Made by a program: the position numbers and the translations under genes. The notes beneath the pieces were generated by a model. It ran no database searches, was not told the origin of the DNA, and saw only the letters and a list, made by a program, of their open reading frames with translations. From contig NC_081413.1 of NCBI RefSeq assembly GCF_030272615.1, forward strand, positions 163,339,080 to 163,403,079: a stretch of DNA of 64,000 bases, given 5' to 3'. This document shows positions 11,414 to 23,260 of the stretch, piece by piece. The DNA comes from Cryptomeria japonica. Taxonomy: Eukaryota; Streptophyta; Pinopsida; Cupressales; Cupressaceae. Numbering within the stretch: position 1 is the stretch's first letter; every line of letters begins with the position of its first letter.

Positions 11414-12020
11414 AGATCCTATTTTTATTAATCTAGATGATGATAATGTTGTTCATGCTAACAATGTTGATTCTGATGATTTTGATGATATGTATGAACT
11501 TGTTGAGATTAATCATGAGTTATCTTCACATTTTCAAAAGAACTAACCCTAGCTTCTAGTGAAAAACAAAATTATTCATCATTAGAACATGGTCTCCTCT
11601 TGCATCTTTTCTTACATCCCAAAATGATGTTTATCAAGATTAGGGGGTGGATGATTTTCTTAAAAAGCTTCATTCATGTCCCAGATTCTCTTTTGTTTGT
11701 TTTCCTATTTGTAATGTGCTTCCCCTATGAGGTCCTACTTGATATATTTTTTTTGTGTTATGTTAGGTTCTCTTTGGATGACCCTTGTTACTTTGTTTGT
11801 GCAAGGTAATAAAGAGGTTAAATCCATTGTGATATCCCTCTATTTGAATCACAATTCTTCTATATGTTGTACCTTATGTTTTCTACTTAGGGACAATGCA
11901 AAGCATTGGGATCTCTTTTTGGTCTCTTCCATGTTGACTCAAAAAGATGTTTGTTTGTTTTCTCTTGTGTTCTTCTTCCATTATGTTTGTAGTTCCGCTA
12001 CTTTTTTGGGATGAGGTCAA
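11414..12020 (+). pseudogene. Fragment of TR-GAG-type Gypsy: ORF3 tail and 3' spacer
   Basis: Homologous to 37575-38070 of the TR-GAG element. The translated start DPIFINLDDD, then YELVEINHELS, matches the acidic tail of ORF3 (DPIFINLDDD, YELVDIDNHLS) and ends at a stop near 11545. Downstream, the GACAATGCAAAGCATTGGGATCTC and CATGTTGACTCAAAAAGA spacer phrases also match. It is joined abruptly to the Gypsy-4 LTR on the left. This second diverged copy shows that the ORF3 tail is a real conserved coding region of the family. Confidence 0.75.
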
Positions 12021-13229
12021 TTGAATAACAAATATTTTTGATATCCATTATTTATCATAAGAGCATACTAACCCTAGTGTTAGTGAATCCCTTTTGTGAT
12101 TTTTACTATATTTTTTGTGACTATTATCCTTTTATTTTTCCTTTCTTAGGGGCATTTTTTAGTACCCCTCCATGCTTTTTATTTAGATATTATTACTTTG
12201 ACTTGTTAGACTATGTTTGACTCATTATGTGTGGTTTATTCTATTGGTGTTTGCGTGTGTGGATATAGTCATGTGATCCATTTTATTGGACTATTTTACT
12301 ATGCTTATATGTTTTAGGATATGATTACTATTATATTGTATCTAAGATAGACATATTGATGTTAGTAATGATATACTTATGACTTTGATATATATTGTTG
12401 ATTTATTATGATGCTTTATGATGTGTTAATCTATGATCAAATATTATTATTTGGATTTGATGATTGGTTATTGATAATGTGTGGAAGAAATGTCTATCAA
12501 TCAAATTGAATCATTGAAAGCTAATTAAGAGAAAGAAAATCAAACCCGGATTCCTTGTGAATGCCCCATTGTCCTCTATCTCCAAGGATTTATTTGGTCA
12601 TTTTCTCTCAAATTTATGCACTTGTCACTTTCTAAATGACAACCTAGAGAATGAGATTATATTCAAATGCAAGAAACTTTCCTACAATTATATGAGATTA
12701 AATTATATGATATGCAAGATTGATTATGCATGATTATACTAAATATTTCATTGATCTTTGATAAATTTTGATACTATGTTAAATGCTATGCTATATGCTA
12801 TGATAAATGCTAAAGATTTCCAAAATGCTTAAATGAGAAATGCTTAATGTTCCTAATTTGTGCCAATGGGTTACTAGTTAATGTGGATCTTAATTTGTGC
12901 AGATGATGATCTATTTATAGATTTTTTGAGGCTCATCTCCTAGGTGGCAAAGATGGATGGATGGGATTCGATTTGAGAGGATGAATGGCTGGAGATGGAT
13001 TAGTTAGAGAAATTTGTGGACAATGCTTCCTTAAAGGGGAAACAAAGGATATGTGGAGGATGGAGAAGCAAAAGGAATGCCAAGTGTCTCTCCAAGTTTA
13101 TTGGATTCGTTGAAGACATTTGTTCAATTAAATATCTGAGAATATTTAATTCATGAGATACACACTGATGTCACAATTCTATTGAGAATGGGTGTCTCAC
13201 TTACTGGTTGAAATCTCAATCAGATTGCA
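12021..13229. other. AT-rich stretch, possible diverged Gypsy LTR
   Basis: No gene is seen. The part 12480-13200 has the look of a Gypsy-3-type LTR read on the minus strand: repeated ATGCTTAAATG/ATGCTAAA words and a reverse TATAAATAG box near 12910, like 43534. I could not align it by eye well enough to be sure. Confidence 0.3.
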
Positions 13230-14400
13230 TTTTGGCTCTGCATTGATCAATTAAATGAGACTTTGGATATGTCTTGGCAAAATCAGAGATCAATTCGGTG
13301 AGACTCTAAAGCAGTTTGGGTGACATTGGATAGAGGAGTTATTTTTGTGAAGTCATATTTATGTCTCACCAAACTCGCATGTCACAGCGATAAAGGTTTC
13401 GGGTTTCAATGAGATGTTGAAGTAGTCTTGGTGAAAATAATGGATTTCGATGTGATACTAATGTTCGGTGAGACTCCTCAAGCCAGTAGTCCAAGGCATG
13501 TTGTCATGGTGATAAGTTATATTTCAGTGAGTCTTTGATGTGGTCTTGGCGAAAATAGCATTTTGATGTTCACTTTGCGATTTGACAAGACTCTTCAAGC
13601 TTGTAGTCAAATTTGCATTGTCATGGTGATGAGCTAGATTTTGGTGAGACTTTGGAGTGGTCTTGGCAAAAGAGACTATTTCGATGTGACAAATGATTGG
13701 TCTTGTTGATAAGCTAAAAATATTTTGATATGACCTAGGGTTTCAATAAGACATCCAAATGAGTTCAAGGAAGTCTCATTTTGTGGCAATAAGATCATTT
13801 TAGTATAGCAATTGATTGGTCTTTCCGATAGAAGTCCCTTATTGCGGAGTTCACTAAGATGGATTGGGTGAATGATTGAAGTTGGGGATCTCTCTGATAT
13901 CAGTAAGACAAATGCGAAGTCTTAGAAACCCAATAGGATTTCTATTACGTGATTGATGAGTCCTAGTGACATGATATGATTTCAATGTGACATCAATGTT
14001 CGCATAGACTTTTCGAGGAGATTGTTGAGGTCATCCTCTCATGCTAATAAGACAATTTCAATGAGATATTAGGTTAGTCTTGGTGATAAGTTCCTTTTCG
14101 GCATGACATTATAGTTTGGTAAGATAGTTCAAAGAGCTATCCAAAGGCATGTTCTTAGGCCAATAAGACCACATTGATGAGATTGTGCATCTGTCTTGGG
14201 AAAAATTGATGGTTTCAGCAAGACATCAGAGTTTGATGAGACTTGTCGAGGCTACAAAAGTAATGTTCTTAGGCCAATGAAGACCATATTGATAAGACTA
14301 TTGTGTGGTCTTGGTGAAAAGTTGATTTCAATGAGAGTTTGTAGTTTGATGAGACATGTAAAGGAGGCTGCAAAAGTTTTGGATCTTGCCAATAGGCCAT
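13230..14400. repeat. Degenerate tandem array, unit about 116-118 bp
   Basis: A unit containing GGTCTTGGTGAAAA, TTTCGATGTGAC, GGTGAGACT and CATTGTCATGGTGATAAG returns with small changes. The GTCTTGG word falls at 13425, 13543 and 13660 (steps 118 and 117) and again at 14077, 14193 and 14308 (steps 116 and 115). Copies in the middle (13700-14050) are more decayed. No coding frame runs through it. It may be a satellite-like block from a Gypsy spacer. Confidence 0.75.
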
Positions 14401-14681
14401 GAGATGAAGTGAGGACCATGTTTGACCCATGTTGACCTTCCTGAGATGTTTGATGATGATTAATTGAACTGTATGATTGGTCCAAGCTAGAGCTTTGTTG
14501 TGAAATTCTCTCAAGTTAATTTTTAGGTTTATATAGATGATATTGATTCTTATGGATTTTATGTAGAATAGATTTTTACTACATTATTTGCTTTGGAATT
14601 ATGGTGAAAGGAATGATTTCATATTACTCATTTGTGAGCTCCATAAGATGTCATGATTTCCTTTCACTATATATGTGTGTG

Positions 14682-14712
<31 letters not shown>

Positions 14713-14922
14713 GTTTGCATACAATACATTTTTTGCAGGTTGTAGGTACGAGACATCAACTCCACCTAGTCCCACAAGTTTGAGCGTGTCTTTAAATCCC
14801 AATGGTGGTATAGGAGATAGTACAAGGCCCAAAATATATCTAGCCCTAACCATTGTCCTAACCTAGGGACAATTATTTAGTTAATTTCCTAAGTATCCTT
14901 TTCCTTCCCTTCTTCTCTAGTT
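14401..14922. other. Spacer with LTR-like scrap
   Basis: No gene is seen. Around 14735-14760 the words TTTTGCAGGTTGTAGGTACGAGA resemble the TR-GAG LTR region near 32780 (TAGGTTGCAGGTACGAGG), so this may be a worn Gypsy LTR piece. Confidence 0.35.
14669..14714. repeat. Microsatellite (TG)n/(TATG)n
   Basis: Simple repeat of TGTGTG followed by GTATAT units. Confidence 0.9.
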
Positions 14923-15538
14923 TCATCTTCCCTTTTTCCTGTTAGCTGATTCATCAGATTCATATCTAGCCAATTTGTCAAAGTCTTTAGAAATGTCTTC
15001 ATCAACCTTCACATTTGCACTTTCAACAATCTTGTTCAATTTCTCATTGTAACATCGGTATGCCTTGCTCCTTACAAAATATCCTAGGAATATTCCTTCA
15101 TCTGCTCTGCTATCAAATTTTCTAAGATTATCTTCATCTCTCTGGATATAGCACTTTCTTACAAATACCTTGAAATATTGCATTGTCAGATTTCTTCCAT
15201 GCCATAGCTCATAGGTGTCTTTCCATGTCTTTTCCAGTAAATAATTATGTATATTATTGTGTGAATTGCTTCTCTCCAATAGACTTTCAAGAGTTTTTCT
15301 CCTTTGATCATAGTTTTTGGTTGCCTCTCATATAGTTTGATTCATCATTTTCACTACACCATTTTGTTGTGGTGTCATAGGGGCAGACAATTGCCTTCTA
15401 ATACCATGATTTTCACAAGAGTTGTTAAACTCATAAAAAGTAAATTATCCTCCTCTATCAGACCTCAAACACTTAATCTTTCTATCAACTTCATTTTCAA
15501 CTCTAGCTATGAATATCTTGAATTTTTCTAATGCTTCT
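14923..15538 (-). pseudogene. Copia integrase fragment
   Basis: Part of a third Copia pol. In element sense: FIARVENEVDRKIKCLRSDRGG (second catalytic Asp), a stop, then ENHGIRRQLSAPMTPQQNG, where the residues after the normal Glu position are corrupted. Then ERSNSHNNIHNY, YELWHGRNL, FKVFVRKCYIQRDEDNLRKFDSRADEGIFLGY, SKAYRCYNEKLNKIVESANVKVDE. Several stops and frame changes are present. It is cut at 15538 by the start of a Gypsy LTR, so the Gypsy entered this Copia copy or the two were joined by deletion. No RT follows on the left. Confidence 0.85.
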
Positions 15539-16705
15539 TGTAGACGTCTATAATTAATTAAATTATTTATACTTAATTAATTTATCCTTTCTACATACTT
15601 AATTTATTTAATTATGTTATTCTCATTCCTCTAGAAGTAATTTTATTTTATTTAATTAATCTTGTAACTATAGTCCAATAATTGATTTATCAAATAAATA
15701 AATCATTCCCCTATTCTTCTAAAGTCGCCCAAATAATTAATTCTCCTAAGTACTTCTAATCCTCACTTAAACTAATTAATTCTTTTAGAAGCCTGATTGT
15801 CATTATTCCTCAATTTTAAATTCCTCCACGCATTCTCTCTCCTCATGTCACATCCTCCTAACTTATCCACTTCCTCTCTAATCCCTCCTCTTAATCATTT
15901 GCACAACCCTAATTACCATGATTAGGAGAAAAGTCAACTCCTTGCCATAAATGGCTTTCCCCTCTCACCTTCCAAACCTTAAATGCACCAACTTTGGTCA
16001 TTTCAATAATTTCAAATTCTTCCAATTCCCAATGCTCCCTCACTTCACAAGGAATTTTTAATCCCTTTTCTCTTCCCTTTCTCCCATGCAATCCTTTATT
16101 TTGGAATTTTATATTCCCTTGTCCCTTCCCAAGGAATTTTAAATTCATTTTATTCTTCTAATGTTCATTGGGGACTCTTCCCTATGCACCTTGAGGGATG
16201 TGGGGACAAGAAATGCCTTTATGGAAAATCTCTTGGATCCCACACCTTGTCCTTTCAATCCCTTCCATCATTTTCCTTCAATCCTCACCCTTCATTCCAA
16301 ATCAATCTTGGCCCTTCATTTTCATCCTCTAAAATCTACAAATTGGGATATCCTCCCCTCATTCCATCATCCATATTTTGTGCAATTTCTTGTTGTTAGT
16401 ATAAACTTAGGATCATAGCCATTGTATTCCCACTATAGTTAAATTTTCCCTCCACACATAGCCATTTCCAATCATTCATCTAGTCACCAATTTAGCTATT
16501 TTTGTTGTGTTGTTGAGAGCAATCCACACCTAATCTTGGAGCCAATCCAAACCAGTTGAAGAGAGGCACATCTTCAACTTCACCAAAGGCTCAATCTAAG
16601 GGAAGAGAAGAAGGTATAAGAGCTTATTTGTATTTTTTTTATGATTTTAAGTGGATTTATGAATATTATATGCATTTTATTCCTCTAACCATTTTCTCGC
16701 CTTCA
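15539..16705 (+). repeat. Gypsy-7 5' LTR
   Basis: Starts TGTAGACGTC and ends CTTCA just before a primer binding-like site. It is homologous to the Gypsy-4 LTR at 10462 (same AT-rich start, CAATCTTGGCCCTTCATT, TTGTTGAGAGCA, CTTCACCAAAGGCTCAATCT). No matching 3' LTR is found downstream in the window, so the element is broken. Confidence 0.75.
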
Positions 16706-16726
16706 TTTTGGCACGCCTGGTGGGAC
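16706..16726 (+). other. Gypsy-7 primer binding site region
   Basis: TTTTGGCACGCCTGGTGGGA lies immediately after the LTR, where the tRNA primer should pair. I do not name the tRNA. Confidence 0.6.
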
Positions 16727-19531
16727 CCACGTCCCTTTAACCATTCATTTTTACAAGTTTTTGTGAAGTTTTTAGTTGCAGGTTCCAGTTTGATGTCTCT
16801 ATCTACAAAACAATGTCTTTGCATCCCTTGGATCGATGTCTCTGCTCTGCTTTGATGCCTATGCTTTAATTCTAAAAAAAATTCCCACCTTGTTTGTAGG
16901 TTTCGTCAATTGGCATCTGTGTTCTGCACTTTGACGTCTCTTCCACTTAGTGTCTTTAGACACTTTTCTTGAGCATTTTGCAATTTTAATAATTTAGAAA
17001 CACAAAAACAATTAAAAAAATCCCTTAAAAATTAAAAAATTTATTAGTTAGGCAATTCACAATTTCTGGTATTTAGATTTTCTAGAATAAATTTGAATTT
17101 TAAGTTAATCTAGTAGTTTTTTGGGCTAATCAATGCTTCTACATCTACACAAATGGGGGACGTCTGTGCTCTGATTCGGTGTCTGTGCTGGACATAGTTC
17201 TTGCCCATTTTTCAAATTTCAAAATTTGAATTTTGTAATAATCATTTTTTCTACAATAGTGCTTTGATGTCTGCACAAACAAGCAATGTTTGTGCTTTAC
17301 TTTTCACATCTCCACAGGTAATTTATTCACAGTCGGTTTTAAACTTAAATTTTAAAAAAAATTCCCGCTTCTACATTTTCAATTTATAGTCTCAGGCCTT
17401 ACATCAGTGTCTGCTTAGATGTTTAACATCTATGAAAACATTCAACATTTGCGTCTATGCTTCGGTGTCTGCACCAAGGTAGGTAGAATTTTGTGTTATT
17501 AATCCAAATTTGAGTTTTTCAAGTTTCTTTCACTTGTCCAAGACATTTTACTAAACTACTAGCCTGTCTTTCTACAACGCTTTTGTCGAAGATATCATTT
17601 TCTCACTAGTAGTAGTTTATTTTGTTGCATTTCTAGATGAGAAAATCTCTATCATGTGGGACTAAAATTAACATATGTCTTATGTGCTTGGTGTGCTTGC
17701 ACTTGTGTAGGGTGGACCCACCGTCACACCTATTATCGTCTCCCCTTGCCTTTATGGACCTTGGATGATGAGAAAGATAATTGACAATACCTCATTTTTC
17801 TTTTATAATCAAGGGCTATTCTTGATTAGGGATTTCATCACCCCACAAGGGTAGTTCAAATTGGTACACGTTGGGGATATCGACTCTCTCAGCATGATCT
17901 CAAGCGGGTTTTCTGAGCCACTATATAAATATGTCGGTCGGGTAGCTGAAGTGGTGAGTGAATTTGACATATGTGGAGGCCCCCTCTACACCAATAAGCT
18001 CATTTAAAGCCTTAAGTTGCTTGCTTTGAGAATTCTTCATTGGATTGGTGACCCCTTAGAGTTACACTAAGAACCTTGTTGCAGTAGCCAAAATCCCACA
18101 TTTGATGGTGCGCGAGATGCGGATCATACCCCAAAGTTAACTCTCATGTACCCACTCATGATGAGATAGGAATTCCCCATATAATAGATCTTCGGATCTT
18201 CGGGATGAGAGAATCAGGTATGCCCAAGAAGTGATTGCGTTGTAAGGGGGAGTCAGTGCTACCAGAATCGCTTTGTGCGAGAGACCTATCAAGTGGTTTC
18301 CAATTTCCAACCTAAGTTGTATGATTGATGTATGTCTTCATTTTGTGTAATACTATTTAAATTTGTTTGGGCTAATCTAGGCCCCCAATCACTCTTATGC
18401 TTGTCATTAAGAGTTGTCCTTGGCCACTGTGCATTCATTGTCTAATATATTCTTGCCAATAGTCACCTATCAAACACTTGCCTAAATTGACCAAGTTTGA
18501 CTAGCTTCCGATCAAAATTTTATGTCAAAACTATCAAAGCCTATCCTTCAGTGTCTCTACCTTATCAATTCTAAGTTTCAGTGTCTCTGCCTTCACTATT
18601 TCTATGTCTCTGCCCTGTCCAGATTTCCAATCAGTTTTATTCATGCATCAACTCAAGCATCCAAAAAGGTCCATATATCATCAAGTCAAGAAGAAGAAAC
18701 CAAGTTACAAACAACTCTTCAAGCGTCAAAAAATTTTATACATCAATCAAAAACTCTTTTTGAAACATAGGACCTTTTTATATCATTTTTATTATTATCT
18801 CCATGATCATAACAATGAGTTTGATGAGAGTCTTTGACAGAATGTGCTTTCCATCAGAGGTCAGACTTGTCACAATCTATCAATAGGGGAGGTCGTATCC
18901 CTTTGTCCAATTCACCTTTTGCGCTAATCAACTATTGAGTCTTTGTCCATCTAGGGTGACCTTACATTTCATCACATTTTCCTTTCTTCAACCACTTTCC
19001 TTTCTCTCATAATCATCATTTTCACTTTCAACCTTTAAAGGACTTAGAATAATCAATCAATTCCAATCCAATCAATCAATTCATCCAAATCAATCAATTA
19101 ACTAATCTCATTCCAAGGTTAGAACTTTTTAAAACTTTGATTTAGACCCCCATCTTTAAAAAATTAATCAATTGGCTTTCGTGCTTGGGAAATAATCTCC
19201 CCCAAGTACCCTTTTCATATAATTTTGGGTTGATCAAAACCCTTATCCTTTGTCTTATTTTTTCTTAGGGACATTAGTCTACCCTAAGTAGAAGAGGACT
19301 TGATCAATATCATGAGGTCTAAATTTGTACCCAACTTCGTTGTCACCTTTCTTGTGATTGTGTCACCAATCCCACCTAAAATCCTAATCCAAGGACTAAG
19401 GTGTCATCCTAATCAAATCAATCTCGAAATCAAATCAAAACTGGCTAAGTCCTCCCATCATCATTCCCAACATCTATCAATTCCTTCCCCAAGATTACTT
19501 GTGTATGGTTCTGACTCACTCACAAAAAGTG
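16727..19531 (+). mobile_element. Gypsy-7 untranslated leader
   Basis: About 2.8 kb between primer site and gag start with no sustained coding frame. 16780-17480 and 18545-18620 carry many irregular copies of a short word close to GTGTCTCTGCCT/GACGTCTGTGCT. The part 17700-18400 has mixed composition, including a TATAAATATG at about 17933 and the direct repeat ATCTTCGGATCTTCGGG at about 18188-18204. A long leader before gag is common in Tat-type Gypsy elements. Confidence 0.5.
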
Positions 19532-19879
19532 AAAATGGCTACCAAAGGCAATGAGATACCTGAGACTAGTTACCATTTCGATCAAGATCCACAAGAGGAA
19601 CAACTTGTTGATCAACCTCATCTTTCTTCGTGTGTCCAATCTTTTGTCGACAATCCTTACAATCAAGACATGATGGAAAGTTTTTTCAAACATAATCCAC
19701 ATGGGCTTGTAGCTCATCTCATCACTCAAGGGCTACACTTGCCCCCAAGATTTGACCAGTCTATCCTTGATAGACAACTAGAAGGTGACCTCATAGATCA
19801 ACCTGTTTTTGATGTCATTCTTCATCCACACCCACAACTTATTTACCCCTTATTTACAATAGCAGCATTACATCAATGA
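19532..19879 (+). pseudogene. Gypsy-7 gag N-terminal fragment (tentative)
   Basis: Open frame from an ATG at 19532 (MATKGNEIPETSYHFDQDP), running through SFVDNPYNQDMMESFFKHNP to a stop at 19879, about 115 residues. It lies just where gag should start after the Gypsy-7 leader. The acidic, Gln/His-rich make-up fits a Gypsy Gag N-terminus, but I see no retrotrans_gag core or zinc knuckle. After the stop, the sequence is unrelated AT-rich DNA, so the remainder is lost. An upstream in-frame ATG at 19499 adds 11 residues. Function is inferred from position, not from a motif. Confidence 0.4.
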
Positions 19880-20900
19880 GCTCATTAACCACAAGTATAG
19901 AACCAATGCGTTCATGCTTGGATCTCAGATATCCACAAAGAAAATAGTCCTAAGAAGCTTAAGACAGTATTTATGATTAAATAAAAATGCAGTCATGAGT
20001 TACACACCTAAAGGTGAAAGGATGGTGCCATTATTTAATACTTGCAACCTAAGACAAGGGAAATAAAGACAAAGCAAAATACATTACAAGATAGTCATCA
20101 ATGATCTTCATAGAGGAAGATGTTTTGAGCTAACTTGATGGTAACTGTTGGATTTCAAAGAATGACAAAATTCATGATAGCAAATACCCAGATGATGGAT
20201 ATAAAGTAGTCACATTGAATAAGCTTTCCAAATTGACATTGTCACAAAGCAACAGAAGACTATTAAAGATTAGATATAAAGGCTGCCAAGGATATAGTTT
20301 TTAGTAATCATAAGAGAATAGATGAGTAGCCTCACGACTTGAGCATCTTTCAAGAAAGACCAACCATCATGCAACAGTAAACACAGTCTTCTATGTATAA
20401 AATAAATCACTATCAAAGACTAAGAATACAATGACTTTAGTTCACTATCAAAATAATTATTGTAACAGATAACATCAACTTCAAGGGCCTTGTTTGCATT
20501 CACAAAGCAATCCTCAAATGCATTGAACCCATGAATAAGAAGTAAGACATTCAACAAAGGAACCAACCACTGCAAAAATAGTTAAAGCATCAACTAGGCC
20601 ATCGATGAAGAACTCTCAATTCACAGTGACGAATAGAAAGATATCATATACAAAGAACAATCACAATGACCATGAAGGGAATTTTAGTTCAAAAAACCCT
20701 AATATTTTACAAGCGAAGTTTCCATAGGCTTTTCTTCTTCAAACAAAGAGAATGGCATGATAGCAGGAAGAAATAAACTCACTGAGCAAAAAAGTCTAGA
20801 ATAAGCATCCCAATTCAAACCCTATTCAAGCTTGAGCCAAGAAATCCATGCATGACATCCAAAGGATAGCTTCTCAGTGAAAGCAAATAATAATGAGATG
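19880..20900. other. No recognisable gene
   Basis: A-rich sequence with many stops in every frame. It resembles worn retroelement spacer but no motif could be assigned. Confidence 0.4.
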
Positions 20901-20904
20901 ATCC

Positions 20905-22205
20905 AATGCTTTTAGGGTTTGGGCCCCTTTTGTGTTTCATGCCCTAGTTTGTTCGAATGGGCTTTATTTGTTTCCTTTTTGTTTTTTTCATAAAAACAAA
21001 ATAATGCATGTGAAGCCCTAATATAAAGGGGGAGATCTTTAATAAAGCTCTTTATTTTTATTTTTGCTTTCATTTATTCTAAATCATAAAAAGAAAAGAT
21101 AAAAAATAAAAAGCTAATATTTATATTAGATTTAATATTTTATTTAACTATTTATTGAAATATACATTATTTCAATAAATATTAAATTAAAAAATTTAAA
21201 GGGTAAATGGAAATTAATATTTTTATTCTAGCACTTAATTAAAACAAATTGTTTTAATTAAGTGTTAAAATAAAATTATTTTAAAAGGGGAAAAAGGGAA
21301 AAATAATTTCCTCTTCATGCAGAAATCCAATGGGAAAGATATCCTTTTCAATGCTATTTTTGGGCAGTGTGCAATCATGCATACATTTTCAGAGCGAAGT
21401 TTCTATCAGGGGCTATATTTAACAGTTCATTATGCAATTTTCAGAAATGGAGTGCAAGTAGAGGGGTACTTTTTCTTTCAATAAGCTATTATTAGCAACA
21501 TTAGGCATCATGTAGATTTCAGAGAGGGAAACACTTTTTTAGGCTATTTTTGGCATCTAATGTAGCAGTCAGAGTTCTTCTTGCATGCTTTTTCTGTCAG
21601 GGAACTATTTTTAGCATCAAGGGTTATATTTTGTAGATTTTTGCATGCTTTTTGCATGCTTTTTTGGGAAAATTCACCCAAGGGTTTCTTCATGCAGATT
21701 CTAGGAGTTGTCTCCTATATATTATTGTCTCTTCTTCATTATTAGAGGTTCTCTCTCTTTCCTCAGCATGATTGTGGACTATTATTAGACCCTTTCATGC
21801 TCAAGGACAAGATTATAGCTCACATTTTTGAGTTTGTAACAACAACAATTCCTTTATTTTCAATAAAATAGCAACAGATTCCTTCTTGATACTTCTTGTC
21901 TAGTGTTGAATGAAAGATACTGATGATTTTCCTGTGATTTATTCTTTGAATCCTTTAATGTTGTCTCTTTCAAGCAGTATTATTTCAGGAGGATACATGG
22001 TTAATGCAAGTTATAGTTTGTGTTATCTGATTTGGATGGGTTTGTAGTTGTGAAGATAGTTTATTTTCTTTCGAGCAAGCTTTCTAATCAAGCCCTTTCT
22101 ATTAAATATTTATGTATTCACATGTTCAATTGAGTTGTGAAACTTTCAAAGTTATTTGTTGAAGATTTTGTGGGTTAAGCAGTTGCAGATTTTAGAAGCA
22201 ACATT
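20905..22205 (+). repeat. Possible solo or 5' LTR
   Basis: The stretch has an LTR-like order of signals: TATATATTA at about 21715, a C/T-rich presumed start region, then AATAAAATAGC at about 21862, shortly after TTTGTAACAACAACAATTCC. It ends near TTAGAAGCA before ACATTTGGTGCATCACC, which looks like a primer binding site. I found no second copy in the window, so the boundaries are estimates. Confidence 0.35.
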
Positions 22206-22678
22206 TGGTGCATCACCTTGTAGGATAGGTTCAATTTCAGTATTCCTTCTATCCTTTTTCCCTACAGAAAGTTATTTGTAGGAGATTCATCAGACATGAA
22301 GCCGACCTAATCTCCGAAGGTCTACTTTCATGATGGGCATACCCACAAACCTAAAAGTATTCCCATGTTTCACAAGATTGTGGAGCTTTCAATTTAGCAT
22401 CACAAGTGCAATCCTTCTTGATAATAGTACTATGCAAAGTGAAGTATGCACGTAATATTGACCTAATCCAAAGTTAAGCACATTTGTATTTGGTAGTGGT
22501 TGTTGGATCAAGTTTTGCTAATTAACGTTTTGGTTTGGTGGCATTGCCTAAATTTTGTTCAAAGTATTTGATGAGAATGTGGCATATATTTGTGATACGA
22601 TCATAGTAACCACGGGTTGGGAGACATTAATAACTTGTTTTATTTACGTTGGGTTAGTATATTTTTTATTTCTAAGAT
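22206..22678. other. No recognisable gene
   Basis: Possible leader of the LTR candidate to the left. No open frame of note. Confidence 0.35.
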
Positions 22679-23260
22679 TTACTTACAACTCTTCCAAGCA
22701 ACTTTATTCAGCACTGAAATAATGTTAACAGTGAAAGGTTGCATGTTAAAAAGTGTTTCTGTGTATTGCAAGCCCGATCTAAGTGGATCAAATTTATTGA
22801 TGTTGTAAGCACCTTGAGATGTATTGACTAGAGGTGTGCTTGTAGCCAATTGTTGAGATATTGATTGTGCTTGGTAAAATCCTAGACCCTGTGTCACAGA
22901 TTGACCTTGAGGTTCTTTTTTCAAGGACATATCAAAATTGATAGGAAGTTTGGCCCCATTTTGAGCTAGCAATAAGAAATAGTAATTGAAAAATGATGAC
23001 ATGAGTGAGTTCATGATAGCTATGACATGTGGGTCTTGAGACATCATATCAATTTCTTTCTAGGGTATTGTTGCCAAATCTTTCTAGATATAATCCATAT
23101 AAAATCCATGCTCTGGGGGTGGCAGTAAGAATTCACTAGGAGGTTGGTAGGAATAGGAAGATGACCCTAGGTTCATATTGCAAGTAGGATTATAAGTAAG
23201 GTCAGATGTTGGGCCCATCTTTCTCTTATTTTTCAACCGTCTTTCAACTATTTTGGATTC
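22679..23260 (-). pseudogene. Gypsy gag-like fragment
   Basis: In minus sense: RRLKNKRKMGPTSDLTYNP, SSSYSYQPPSEFLLPPPEHGFY, two stops, then an open segment of 122 residues (23047-22679) starting MMSQDPHVIAIMNSLM. It contains GAKLPINFDMS, GLGFYQAQSI and a Gln/Pro/Ser-rich tail. This proline/glutamine-rich style, with the PINFD and QGLG words, resembles the N-terminal part of plant Gypsy Gag proteins. No gag core or zinc knuckle is present. It is judged a broken scrap from composition and partial resemblance only. Confidence 0.4.

Noticed and set aside
13230-14400. CRISPR-like array
   Set aside because: The units are contiguous and degenerate with no spacer/repeat alternation, and the setting is a plant retroelement landscape.
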